This document shows positions 1 to 8,873 of a DNA stretch of 64,000 nucleotides, one piece after another. This DNA is from Crithidia fasciculata (Eukaryota > Euglenozoa > Kinetoplastea > Trypanosomatida > Trypanosomatidae). Made by a program: the position numbers and the translations under genes. Within the stretch, counting starts at the first letter, position 1. Each line of letters starts with the position of its first letter. The stretch covers positions 924,005-988,004 of the forward strand of contig CM003434.1 of NCBI GenBank assembly GCA_000331325.2. The letters run 5' to 3'. The notes beneath the pieces are model-generated. The model had not been told where the DNA came from and did not search any database. It saw only the letters and a program-made list of their open reading frames with translations.

Positions 1-1553
1 CGAGCGGCTTGCAGCACCGCATTCAACAGGTAGGTGGTCATCGGCACGTTCTGCATCGTGGTGACCATCGCGACGGCATCTTCGTAATGCCCACAGCGCA
101 CCAGCCCCGTAAGGACGCGGGCGTACATCCCAGCAGACGCCTGTCGCTCGTGCCGTGTCTGGTAGTCCGTCACACGGGCCACTGCGAGGTGCATCACGTC
201 GCAGGCCTCGCAGACGCCGACGTAGGAGTTGATGGTGTACTCCGACGGGGTGAGGTGGAAGCGGTCGGCGTCCATTATGAGCGAGTGCGCTTTGGCCTCA
301 ACAAGGAGCAGTCCGCTGCTGCGTGCACGGCGGCGAGGAGAGCCCACGGCTTTGGCGGTGGCATCTGCGGGGAGAGGGAGGGGGCGGCTGACTGCAAGCG
401 CGACAGAGGCGTGCTCGAGCAGGCCCATGACGTACTGCAGTATGCGCGCTGTCGGGTTGGTGCCGCTGTCCACAGCGTAGCGGTACATCTCCCATACATG
501 TGCCATCCCATGCGAGCTCAGCACGGTGCTGGAGGCCGCGGCGGAGGACGTGAGCTCGGCCGGCAGCGACCCCCCGCTCGCCCCGGCCGCCTCGCCGCCG
601 CAGACGTCTCGCTCCCACTGCGCATCGCCGGTGATGCGCCGCGCATTGGCGCTTAACGAAGCTCTGCCCGGCTGGCCAGCACCACCGCCGTGCCGCACGC
701 CGACGCTGTAGAGAGTGTGAAAGATGTCCTCGTAGGTGTCGGCGCGCAGACGCAGGCGGTGGTGAACGACCTCGTCGTGGAGCGCGAACAGCGTCTGGCA
801 CTTCTCGACCGGACTGCGGTGCGACTGCAGGCACGCCACGATGCGTTGCAGCACATCCTGGTACTGCTGCTGGCGCGCGGTCCAGATAAGCTCTCGTTGG
901 ATGTGGTTGAGCCGCACCTGACGGCGCCGCGAGTCGGTCCGCACCACCAGCGCCGGGTCGTAGCCGTCGTTGGCAATAGCGCGGTCCTCCTCAGCGCGGA
1001 GTTCGTCCGCCGTGCGCCGCTGCTCGTCTGTTTGGCGGGAGGACTGCGGGCTTGCAACGGCGCCTCGGGGACCGGTGTGCCGTGGCACAAGCTTCTTTCG
1101 CAAGGTCGAGGCGAGGGGCGAGTGATGCGCCTCGAGGGATCGCAGCAGCGCTGCGGATGTGACGCTGCGAGCCGCGCGCCGAGTTTGCGGCTGCGACGGC
1201 TGCGGCTGCGGCACAGAGTCGGTGGCCGACACGGCAGAAGCCTTGTTTTCGAGAGGATGCGCCGCGGTGCTGCTGGGGGAATCGGCCGGTGTGTCGGAGC
1301 CGGCGACTTCGGCAAGTGCCACTTTCCTCGCCGGGTTGGTGGTGCGTCCCTGAGCGCTGTGTGTTGAAGTTGACGGGCGGCGCTGCCGAAGCAGGCGGCC
1401 ATGCTGGTCCTGATGGTCCGGCGAGGGCCGTTGGGTGTACCAGCGTGAAAGGTGAGCGAGATTCCACGATGGTGAGGCCGCCAGACAGCCGCAACGTGGC
1501 AACATCGACGTTCCTGCCCGAGCCTGCGCCATGCGGCACACGTAGCGCTGCAT
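1..1553 (-). CDS. Mitochondrial PPR-like protein, 3' end outside window
   Basis: This minus-strand frame stays open from an ATG at 1553 to the window edge, about 517 codons, and an in-frame TAG lies just upstream of that ATG. A second in-frame Met seven codons later (1532) could also serve. The N-terminus (MQRYVCRMAQARAGTSMLPR...) is basic, Ser/Ala-rich and free of acidic residues for about 40 residues, as in a mitochondrial presequence. A Pro/Gln-rich linker follows (roughly residues 75-170), then a helical region. The last ~85 residues show a pattern typical of degenerate pentatricopeptide repeats (YTINSYVGVCEAC, then MYARVLTGLVRCGHYEDAVAM). PPR proteins bind organellar RNA, and many trypanosomatid members belong to mitoribosomes or editing complexes. 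The organellar role is inferred; the specific identity is not recognised. It is the last protein gene before the tRNA in the direction of transcription. Confidence 0.68.
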   Translation of the reverse strand, partial: MQRYVCRMAQARAGTSMLPRCGCLAASPSWNLAHLSRWYTQRPSPDHQDQHGRLLRQRRPSTSTHSAQGRTTNPARKVALAEVAGSDTPADSPSSTAAHPLENKASAVSATDSVPQPQPSQPQTRRAARSVTSAALLRSLEAHHSPLASTLRKKLVPRHTGPRGAVASPQSSRQTDEQRRTADELRAEEDRAIANDGYDPALVVRTDSRRRQVRLNHIQRELIWTARQQQYQDVLQRIVACLQSHRSPVEKCQTLFALHDEVVHHRLRLRADTYEDIFHTLYSVGVRHGGGAGQPGRASLSANARRITGDAQWERDVCGGEAAGASGGSLPAELTSSAAASSTVLSSHGMAHVWEMYRYAVDSGTNPTARILQYVMGLLEHASVALAVSRPLPLPADATAKAVGSPRRRARSSGLLLVEAKAHSLIMDADRFHLTPSEYTINSYVGVCEACDVMHLAVARVTDYQTRHERQASAGMYARVLTGLVRCGHYEDAVAMVTTMQNVPMTTYLLNAVLQAA

Positions 1554-1705
1554 GGCGATGCACCTCTAGCGGCAATTCTTTAGCTACTATTGTTGTTCTG
1601 TGGAGGCGATAAGAGTGCAAAGAAAGAGGAAAATGTGAGAAAGGGAAGGGAAGCGGGACAATGCGGTGGCGTCTGGTGTTGGGGCTTTTGGCTGCCGAAA
1701 CACGC
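1554..1705. other. Short spacer between PPR-like gene and tRNA
   Basis: This 5' flank of the PPR-like gene is purine-rich on the + strand. It should hold the polypyrimidine tract and splice acceptor for that gene. No other feature is seen. Confidence 0.4.
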
Positions 1706-1711
1706 AAAAAA
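1706..1711 (-). terminator. RNA polymerase III T-run terminator of tRNA-Arg
   Basis: Six consecutive A on the + strand (TTTTTT on the transcribed strand) begin two bases beyond the discriminator base of the tRNA. A run of four or more T is the standard RNA polymerase III terminator. Confidence 0.7.
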
Positions 1712-1713
1712 GT

Positions 1714-1785
1714 CATCCGTGACAGGATTCGAACCTGCAACCCTCTGATCCGTAGTCAGATGCTCTTCCATTGAGCCACACGGAC
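1714..1785 (-). tRNA. tRNA-Arg (anticodon ACG)
   Basis: The minus strand folds into a full cloverleaf of 72 nt. It has a 7-bp acceptor stem (GTCCGTG with CACGGAT, one G-U at the end), TG at positions 8-9, a 4-bp D stem (GCTC/GAGC), a 5-bp anticodon stem (TCTGA/TCAGA) around loop CTACGGA with anticodon ACG, a 5-nt variable loop, a T arm GCAGG-TTCGAAT-CCTGT, and discriminator G. No intron is present and CCA is not encoded, as expected in eukaryotes. The B box (GGTTCGAATCC) is intact. ACG, with the first base edited to inosine, reads CGU/CGC/CGA arginine codons. The gene stands alone on the same strand as the surrounding protein genes. Confidence 0.95.
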
Positions 1786-2097
1786 TTGGGACCCGAAGGA
1801 ACTTGCAGCAACCGTGACGGAAAAAATGAAAGCCCGATGTCCTTTCAAGGCGAAAGTAGCAACGTATTGGAGAGAGGGCAGCGAAGCATGATGCGCCTTC
1901 CTTCACATCACGCCGGCTAGACAGTGAAAAGCTCCGGCAGTTACGGTAGACAAAGCTATAAAAAGAGCAACACAATCATCGAGCAAGAAGAGCTACAACA
2001 GCCAAGCTCGACTACACATACTCACAGAAAGAACCAGAACGATTCTCGACGCGGCAATTGAAAACGGTGATTTTTGAACGCATTATCTCGGCTCGCT
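1786..2097. other. Spacer between tRNA and the TPGS2-like gene
   Basis: About 310 bases of mixed composition hold the 3' UTR of the TPGS2-like gene and the 5' flank of the tRNA. No further gene or RNA fold was recognised. Confidence 0.4.
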
Positions 2098-4044
2098 TTA
2101 CGGCGCAGCATCACGGTTCGCCACCAGCGCCGCAGCGTAGGCTGAGGTGTTGATGCACTGCAGCCACGGCACGGAGTTGGGCGGCGGCCCCGCTGTCGAG
2201 AAGCACATCTGCCAGCCGTAGACCCACCCGAACACGATGCCGAGGCGCAGGTAGTTCTCCACGCTGCTCGCGATGTAAAAGAACTCGCCGGTCTGCCGCA
2301 GGCCCTTTGCATCACCAACGCCGCCGGTGCCGTCGGGTGGGATGTAGCCCCAGACGGAGGAAGCGGCGACACTCTCGGCACCGTCGCCAACTACCACCCC
2401 TGTCGCAACACCAGCGGCTCTCTCGCGTGGGGCCATGGCTGCTACGAGGTACACATCACACGTGCAGGACTCCCCCAGCGACGCCATTTGGTTCCGCCGG
2501 CTCGAGGAGCGGCGCTTCTCTGGGAGGTAGGACCGCCGCTGCATCGTGAAGAAGGTGAGGGACGACGCAGCGCTGTCGGGGGCACAGCGGGCCAACGGGA
2601 AGGGGTGCTCCGTGGCGCCGCGCAGCAGCACCTCCACGCGGGCCGTCTTCACTGGCTTCCACCGACACAGGGCTGGCAGGACGTAGAAGCTGAGCGGGAC
2701 GCGCTCGAACCGCGTCGGAGAGGACAGCGACGTCGGGCGGACGCGGGCAGCTGTGGAGGAGCTGGTCAGCGACGTCGCCGCCCCTCCAGCTAGCACGGGA
2801 AGACCCGCCGTGACGAAGAGCGACGTCCAGCAGTCGGCGACGCCGAGGTAGGCGAGGTAGCGCTGCACCGTCACTGACAAGCAGGCGGCGAGAAGGGCAT
2901 CGCTAGTGGACTCGCTGGCGCGCTTGCGCAGCCACCGCCGCAGTGACGCCAGACGGAACTCGTAGGGGCTGCGGCTGAGGCGGGAGCGCGGTGTGAAGGC
3001 AAAGGCAGATCGGCGCACGGCGGCAAGCTCGTGGCAAAGGGAGCACTCAAAGCGCGTCGTCATGACACCGAACTGCGACTTCTGCTTGATGAAAGGCAGC
3101 TGGCGGCCCTGCGCATCAACGCGGTAGCTCTGCGGCGTGTTGGGATCGCTGTGCCGTGGTGTGACGGCAGCAGCGGAGGCATCACCATCCTCTTGTGGGT
3201 GCGACGCTGGCGGGGCACCTGGCGCGCTCGGCTGCGCTGCACCGCCCTTTGCCGCCTTCGCCTTCTCATTGAGCTCCCTCGCCAGCTCCAGCTGCTGGAT
3301 CTCGCTCTCGGTATCGAGGTACCAATGCAGCGACCACCCAAGCTCGTCCATGAGGCGGTGCTGCAGGACGTGGTGGAGGTCAAAGAGGTCGCAGGCGTCG
3401 TGCACGGTGAGCGCGTTGGGGCCGAAGGGTGCGGCCGGCAGCTGGCGCGGGCTCCCGATGGGAGAGGCGGCGTATGGCGAGGACACGGCGGACGCACCCT
3501 CGCTCGCCGACTGCCCAGGGCGGGGAGACGTGGCGCCACGGTGGACGATGAGCGCACCCACACGAACAGTAGTCTGCGTCGGCGCGGCCGATTCCTCCTT
3601 CTTCCCTGCCACAGGCGAGCGTGACGCCGCGGCACGCCTACCCGCCTTCTCACCCGTCGGCTTAGATGCTGCGGCGAGGTCAGCCATGGTCAGTTCCGGC
3701 ACACGGGAGCGCTGCGCGGCGGTGGTGGGCTGAGCGGAGCCGGAAGGGGTGCGGGTCGTGGCGGGGGACGTGGGCTGCGGTGGGTGGGTTGGCGTGGTGG
3801 ATGAGTGGGAGGGGCGGTTGGTGGTGAGGGCCCGTTCCCGCCGCGCGGACGACGACAGCGACGACGGCTGCGAGAGAGAGTGGGGCCGGAGGGCGGTTGC
3901 TTTTGCTGTTGACGCGGCGAGGGAGGCGGGTGGATTTGCCGCGGCACCATAGGGGCTGGCGTGGGAGGTGCGCGGGTACGTCACGAGGCGCCGGCGTCGA
4001 CTCTCCAGCTGCGGCGCATCCGTCGCTCCAGAGGCGGGCTGCAT
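2098..4044 (-). CDS. Tubulin polyglutamylase subunit 2 (TPGS2)-like protein
   Basis: The frame is 648 codons from ATG 4044 to TAA. Seventeen further codons are open upstream but contain no ATG and read like 5' UTR. The first ~200 residues are Ser/Thr/Pro/Ala-rich and look disordered. A folded part near residue 220-260 contains LGWSLHWYLDTES, and a CxxC (FECSLCHE) follows later. The final ~60 residues (ENYLRLGIVFGWVYGWQMCF, then PNSVPWLQCIN) resemble the C-terminus of human TPGS2 (YYRLLITHLGLPQWQYAF then AKQWF). TPGS2 is a non-catalytic subunit of the TTLL1 tubulin polyglutamylase complex and carries a Knr4/Smi1-like fold. The resemblance was recalled, not computed, and the protein is more than twice the human length. 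If correct, it acts on cytoskeletal or flagellar microtubules, which are heavily polyglutamylated in trypanosomatids. Confidence 0.55.
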   Translation of the reverse strand: MQPASGATDAPQLESRRRRLVTYPRTSHASPYGAAANPPASLAASTAKATALRPHSLSQPSSLSSSARRERALTTNRPSHSSTTPTHPPQPTSPATTRTPSGSAQPTTAAQRSRVPELTMADLAAASKPTGEKAGRRAAASRSPVAGKKEESAAPTQTTVRVGALIVHRGATSPRPGQSASEGASAVSSPYAASPIGSPRQLPAAPFGPNALTVHDACDLFDLHHVLQHRLMDELGWSLHWYLDTESEIQQLELARELNEKAKAAKGGAAQPSAPGAPPASHPQEDGDASAAAVTPRHSDPNTPQSYRVDAQGRQLPFIKQKSQFGVMTTRFECSLCHELAAVRRSAFAFTPRSRLSRSPYEFRLASLRRWLRKRASESTSDALLAACLSVTVQRYLAYLGVADCWTSLFVTAGLPVLAGGAATSLTSSSTAARVRPTSLSSPTRFERVPLSFYVLPALCRWKPVKTARVEVLLRGATEHPFPLARCAPDSAASSLTFFTMQRRSYLPEKRRSSSRRNQMASLGESCTCDVYLVAAMAPRERAAGVATGVVVGDGAESVAASSVWGYIPPDGTGGVGDAKGLRQTGEFFYIASSVENYLRLGIVFGWVYGWQMCFSTAGPPPNSVPWLQCINTSAYAAALVANRDAAP

Positions 4045-5218
4045 TGTGGACAAGATAAAGCAAGGTTGACACCAATACACAAAGAGAACAATCAAAGACG
4101 ACGATGGAAGAGAAACCTGTGGAAGGGAGCAAGAGAGAGGGGAGAACGGAGCTTTCTTCTTTTTGTTGGAAACGAAGAGGATAGAGAAGTTTTCGATAAC
4201 ACTTTTTGGTAGACAAAAAGACCAAAAGTTTCGAGTAGCCTCGAATGGTACGTTGCGGAACGTTAAAAGCGTTTTTCTCTACTGGTGGAGACACGGAGAT
4301 CAAGAGAATCTCTTCAGTGCATGCCATCGACACTCAATAGGAGAGGGAGAGAGAAAGCGGGTGGTTTTGGGTTGAGGAGTGGAGGAGCTGCGCGTCAGCG
4401 CCATTAAGAAGAGACGCATAGATGGCTGCAGGAGTTGGCAGCACACAGTCCGTCACTTTCATCTGGCACTTGCAACACCTTTGTGCCAGCCTTTTTAACC
4501 TTTTAAGAAGGACATATTCTATGGAAGCGAGGAGAGTGTGACCTGGGGAAGAAAACGAGCGCGCCGCTGTCGCGCCGTTATGCACAGCAAGCACCAGAAA
4601 CTCAAAAGACGCTCCCCTTTTCTCACAAAAGAGACCTGTGCAGAATGGAAAAAAATGCGGTAGTGAGCTGAAGGACTACCAGGTCATGCGACACACCCTC
4701 TAGCCTGTAATACGCCAGGCTTCGGCCTTGCAGGTGTTTGAAGCAACACATAAATCATACTATTGCGTGGATTCCTGGAATCGAGCACGGCGGCAAGAAA
4801 TTAGCACTCGCGGAAAGCTATCACACCACAGAGGACGAAGCACAAGAGAAAAGAGGAGTGCAAGGACTCTTACCTGTACATTTCAAAAGGTCTCTCCTTT
4901 TCGCCAAAAAAAACAACAACAAACGACTCAACATCAAGCAATGAAGATGCGCGACGCGCACACACGCACTTCAGCTAATACGCAGGCACACAAAAGAGTA
5001 TCCGCTGCTCCGTGCGCTCCAAACATTTAGACAGGCATTGCAAGATCCGTCTCTTCAGCCTTAATTACCTTGCTCATGAAAGAATGCAATGCATAAGCGT
5101 CTTCACAGAGGCACATTAACGGCGAACAAAGCAGGAAGGCGAGACCTACATACCAAAAGACAAAGGAGATCATCACCTCAGCTCCGCACACGCACACACA
5201 CCAACGCGCAAAGCTCCG
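4045..5218. other. Intergenic region, about 1.2 kb
   Basis: This AT-rich spacer is purine-biased on the + strand. It should contain the splice acceptor and 5' UTR of the TPGS2-like gene and the 3' UTR of the cullin gene. The only open frames are short and lack coding composition. No RNA gene was recognised. Confidence 0.5.
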
Positions 5219-8200
5219 CTACGCACGGAAGACGTACTCGTTTTGGTTGTTCTCCGCACGCGCCATGAAGTCTTTCCCAATCAAGTCCTCAATTCCCTGC
5301 TTGAAGTTGCGCACCGTCACCTCGAACCTCTTCGCGTTCTTCTCGCGCACCACAGCGTACAGCTCGTCGTGGTGGATGCTCTGCACCTGCTTCATCACCT
5401 GCATGATCGAGGTCTTGATGATCTCGCGCCGCTTGTTCATTGTGGCGTCCTGGTCAGCCCCACGCACAGCGGGGCGGCGGCGGTCCTGGCTCGGCCAGTA
5501 GGTGAAATCGCCACGTGGGCGGTTGGGGGGACGAGTGAACGCGTAGTTGAGCGCCAGACGCGTTGACGGCTGGATGGGTGGCGGCGCCGGCCCGCTGCTC
5601 TCCTCACCGACGCGCACGAGGAGGCGGTCGCGGTCGAGGCAGGGCCGCAGCACCGCCAACACGCGCCGCTCGTCCAGGGCGGCTCGCTGCGCCAGCGTCC
5701 CGAGCTCGACACCGGCGCGACCGTGCGCCGCGATGGCGAGGAAGAGGCGCTGCAGCAGAAGAGTGCCGCTTACGGTTGTCACTCGCCCATTCTCCTTGGG
5801 GTACATGAGGGTGAAGGTGGTGAAGACGTGGCTGTGCCAGTCCCAGCGCAGCGTGCGGGCGCCGTGGTCCTTGAGGTAGCGCTGCTCCACCTCCTGCAGG
5901 TAGGGCAGCGCATCTACCGGGAAGGGCAGCGGGGCGGTGGCGGTGGAGGCGGTCTGCGTGACGGCCACCTGCATCTCGGCCACTGTTGGTGGAAGCTCCG
6001 CCGCCGCCGCCGCCGGGTCATCGCTCTTGGCGGCTGCGAGTGCCGCCTCGTCGCCCCACAGCCGCCAGTCCAGAACGGTGGTGGCGAGTTTGAAGTCTCT
6101 CCGACGGCCCGCTTCCACTACTGGTGCCCAGCTGGGATCTCGCGAGCTGGCTGGTAGCTCGCTGAAGGCGAGGGTTTGCGGCGTGTAGTTCGAGTGCAGC
6201 TCCCGCACCGTCTTGAGCAGATTCGTGTCGTTGAGGCACGTCGCCAGGAACTGCTCCACCTCCTTCTCACAGCTCTTCTTGTTCTTCTCGAGATCAGCGT
6301 CGGCGATGACATCGGGTGCGGGACGCGACAGCAGGCGCTCGCGAACGGTGGCGGTGTAGAGGTGAATGAAGTGGTCGCGGTTCTTGATGCAGAGCACGAG
6401 GCGCAGGGCACTGTGCAGGTCCTCCTTGGTCGCCAACACGACGGCCTCTGGCGGTGGCGGCGCCGCATCATTAGGACGCGGTGGTGGCCGCTTGACCGGC
6501 GCGCCACGACCGCCTGTCGCCCCTGGAGCTACCGGCGGCCCACCGCGCGGACCAATTGCGGCGCCAGCGGGTCGTGGGCCCACACCCCGCTGCGTCGCGC
6601 TCTCCGCATGCACGAGGTGGACGTGGATGCTGTGGAGGAGAGGGTCGGTGAGAAGGTCGGCGTACGCCTTGGGCCACCGCGCCTTCATGGACGATTGCAC
6701 AGCCTCGTAGAACTCGTGGCGGTACTCGGCAAGAAGGCTGGTGTCGTAGCGGGTGCGCGCGGCAGGGCCCCGGCCGCCATCCACGGCGCCAAAGTCTGCT
6801 GTCGTGGTGGCCTTCGGCAGCACCTTCACTCCCATGGCACGCAGGTGGTCCATGGCCGCGCTGTCCAGCTCGATGGTGTGCTCCGTCAGCGCGTTCCACA
6901 AGCGCTCCACACGCAGCAGGTACTGCAGCAGCGGTGTGGGCACGACGGCCAGCGGGTCCTCCTCTGCCTCGGTGGCGACCGGTGCCTTGCGGGCCTCGGC
7001 CTCGATGCTCTGCAGCGCCACGGCGATCACGTCCTCCAGGACGCCGCGCAGAACACGTCCCATGCACCACCGGCCCAGGTTGAAGGGCCGCATCACCTGC
7101 GTCCCGACATCGAGAGCACTCCAGCGCGTCATGCGTGCGCACTCCGGGAAGGCGACCGAGTCAAGCCACGCCACAACGCCGAGCAGCAGCGCGCACACCT
7201 TCTGCTCCGCCGGCGAGAGCAGCGAGCTGCCGGTCCCGCCCGCCGCTGTCTGCTCCGCACCTGCGCCATCTGTCGCGGCGGGTGTGGTGGCCACCGTACC
7301 AGCAGCAGCAGCGGCGTGGGAAGGCGAGAGAATCTCCGAGAGCAGCGGCCGCAGTGCTGCGCGGGTGAGGTGGTAGACGACCGTCGACACAAACTCATCG
7401 ACAGGGTAGCCGCTGGAGGCGACCGTGGTGGGGACGCAGTAGCGCACCGCCCCCACCTGCACCTGTGTGGGCAGCGGGGGTGTCGCGGTGTCCCAGCAGA
7501 AGAGCGCGGCCAGCATGACCGACACCCCCCAGTCCTCCACGCCGTTGCGCCGCGCAAAGCTCGTCATGACGGTCATAAAGTCGGGATAGTGGACGAGGAG
7601 CTGCTGCAGGAGGGGACCGTAGCGGGTGAGGATGCCGTCTGCCTCACTCCCCTCTTCGTTTACGTTTCGCCCGGTGCTTGCGTCCTCCAGCATCGCCAAC
7701 GTCCGCTGCGGCGGAAACTCAGACAGGCAGGCGTTCTTCACGTGGCCCAGCACCAGCGCATCCAGCGTCGCCTTCACGTCGCTGTCCTTACGCTTGCCAT
7801 CTACCTCGCCCACGAGGCAGGCGATGCAGTGAATGGCGTAGTCCAGCTGGCTGCCGCTCAGCGCCGCCGTGTCGCGGTGCTGGTCCTGCAGCAGGTCCAT
7901 CGCGCCGAGGAAGAGAAAGATGAAGCGGAAGAGCCACTGCGGCGTGCGCAGAACGGTGAGGTGGTCGTCTGTGGCGCTAAGATCCGCAGTGTTGGCCCTG
8001 CGCATCCCACCACCGTTGATGCCGCCACCTCCGTTTTGAAAGTGCGACGAGAAGATCTGAATGAGCCCCTGGACGACCTGCAGAGCTTGCACCATCTCGC
8101 GACACGTGCGCACAGCCTGGATGAAGTACGGGCTGCTGCTCATCTGCGGGTTGACGATGGCGCGGGCGCCTGAGATGCAACGCGTCACGAGCTGCTCGCC

Positions 8201-8701
8201 GTCCATTACTGGTGCGGGACGCGTGCCAGGAGCGGGGTGGCCGCCGCGTGGCGCGATGCACGCGTCCTCGGCGTGGCGGACGTTGAGTTCCTCGAAGCAG
8301 CGCTCGAGGCGCTCTTTAAAGTAGTAGACGAGACCCTTCATCCACGCCTGGCCCAGCACGCGGCCGCCATCGCCGCCAAAGGCGCCAACGCTCGCGGCAC
8401 GCTCGCTCACTGAGAAGATAGTCCGCCACTTTAGCAGTCGGTTCATCACCGTTTTCGTGTTGCGAAAATTCTGTCCAAGGCGCACCACCGCCTCCGCGTT
8501 GACCTCCCGCATCACCGCGTGCCACTGCGATCCCGGGTTGCGGCCAGCATTTGGGGTCTGCACGTAAAAGGTGCGCAGTACGGCCACGCTGGTGCCCGAC
8601 TCGGTGTCCGTCGAGTTGGCGGGGAAGAGGCGGTCAAAGACGTCTTCGATCTCCGCGAGCTGCGCCTGCTCCGCCTCGGTGAAGTCGGTGCCAAAACCCA
8701 T
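5219..8701 (-). CDS. Cullin-family E3 ubiquitin ligase scaffold
   Basis: The frame is 1,160 codons from ATG 8701 (MGFGTDFTEAEQ) to TAG; the eleven open codons upstream start with GTG and are not used. The last ~73 residues form the cullin Nedd8/winged-helix domain: SIMQVMKQVQSIHHDEL aligns with the CUL1/CUL3 IVRIMK segment, so Lys near residue 1103 is the predicted neddylation site, and the end (RAENNQNEYVFRA) matches the cullin terminus (ENPNQYNYIA type). Upstream, WDWHSHVFTTFTLMYP and LLLQRLFLAI fit the cullin-homology/RBX-binding region. The N-terminal ~600 residues should be helical cullin repeats that bind the substrate adaptor. Typical cullins have 750-800 residues; the excess comes from Gly/Pro/Ala-rich inserts, for example near residues 705-765. 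The protein is expected to pair with RBX1 in a cullin-RING ligase. The cullin subtype is not assigned, although the tail looks most like CUL3/CUL1. Confidence 0.88.
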   Translation of the reverse strand: MGFGTDFTEAEQAQLAEIEDVFDRLFPANSTDTESGTSVAVLRTFYVQTPNAGRNPGSQWHAVMREVNAEAVVRLGQNFRNTKTVMNRLLKWRTIFSVSERAASVGAFGGDGGRVLGQAWMKGLVYYFKERLERCFEELNVRHAEDACIAPRGGHPAPGTRPAPVMDGEQLVTRCISGARAIVNPQMSSSPYFIQAVRTCREMVQALQVVQGLIQIFSSHFQNGGGGINGGGMRRANTADLSATDDHLTVLRTPQWLFRFIFLFLGAMDLLQDQHRDTAALSGSQLDYAIHCIACLVGEVDGKRKDSDVKATLDALVLGHVKNACLSEFPPQRTLAMLEDASTGRNVNEEGSEADGILTRYGPLLQQLLVHYPDFMTVMTSFARRNGVEDWGVSVMLAALFCWDTATPPLPTQVQVGAVRYCVPTTVASSGYPVDEFVSTVVYHLTRAALRPLLSEILSPSHAAAAAGTVATTPAATDGAGAEQTAAGGTGSSLLSPAEQKVCALLLGVVAWLDSVAFPECARMTRWSALDVGTQVMRPFNLGRWCMGRVLRGVLEDVIAVALQSIEAEARKAPVATEAEEDPLAVVPTPLLQYLLRVERLWNALTEHTIELDSAAMDHLRAMGVKVLPKATTTADFGAVDGGRGPAARTRYDTSLLAEYRHEFYEAVQSSMKARWPKAYADLLTDPLLHSIHVHLVHAESATQRGVGPRPAGAAIGPRGGPPVAPGATGGRGAPVKRPPPRPNDAAPPPPEAVVLATKEDLHSALRLVLCIKNRDHFIHLYTATVRERLLSRPAPDVIADADLEKNKKSCEKEVEQFLATCLNDTNLLKTVRELHSNYTPQTLAFSELPASSRDPSWAPVVEAGRRRDFKLATTVLDWRLWGDEAALAAAKSDDPAAAAAELPPTVAEMQVAVTQTASTATAPLPFPVDALPYLQEVEQRYLKDHGARTLRWDWHSHVFTTFTLMYPKENGRVTTVSGTLLLQRLFLAIAAHGRAGVELGTLAQRAALDERRVLAVLRPCLDRDRLLVRVGEESSGPAPPPIQPSTRLALNYAFTRPPNRPRGDFTYWPSQDRRRPAVRGADQDATMNKRREIIKTSIMQVMKQVQSIHHDELYAVVREKNAKRFEVTVRNFKQGIEDLIGKDFMARAENNQNEYVFRA

Positions 8702-8785
8702 AGTGGCAGAGTGGGGAGAAGACAGGGAGCACACCTAGTACGGAAAGTATAAGAATATAAGAAAGAGAGGAGGATGTATCGAGTC

Positions 8786-8873
8786 CTGTGTGGTGCTTGG
8801 CGGATTTTCAGAGAGCGAGTGAGAGAAATAGAGAGAAAGGGAAAGGAGGAAAAAGAAAAGAAAAACGGAATGA
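8786..8873 (-). promoter_or_regulatory. Candidate trans-splice acceptor and polypyrimidine tract for the cullin gene
   Basis: On the minus strand a C/T-rich run (about 8811-8873) is followed by AG at 8786-8787, about 85 nt before the cullin ATG. This is the usual arrangement for spliced-leader addition in kinetoplastids. A second AG closer to the ATG cannot be excluded. Confidence 0.45.

Noticed and set aside
6176-8173. 665-codon + strand open frame across the cullin gene
   Set aside because: It lies antisense to a gene with clear cullin motifs. GC-rich trypanosomatid coding DNA is commonly open on the opposite strand. The translation is His/Arg/Gly-rich without recognisable domains.
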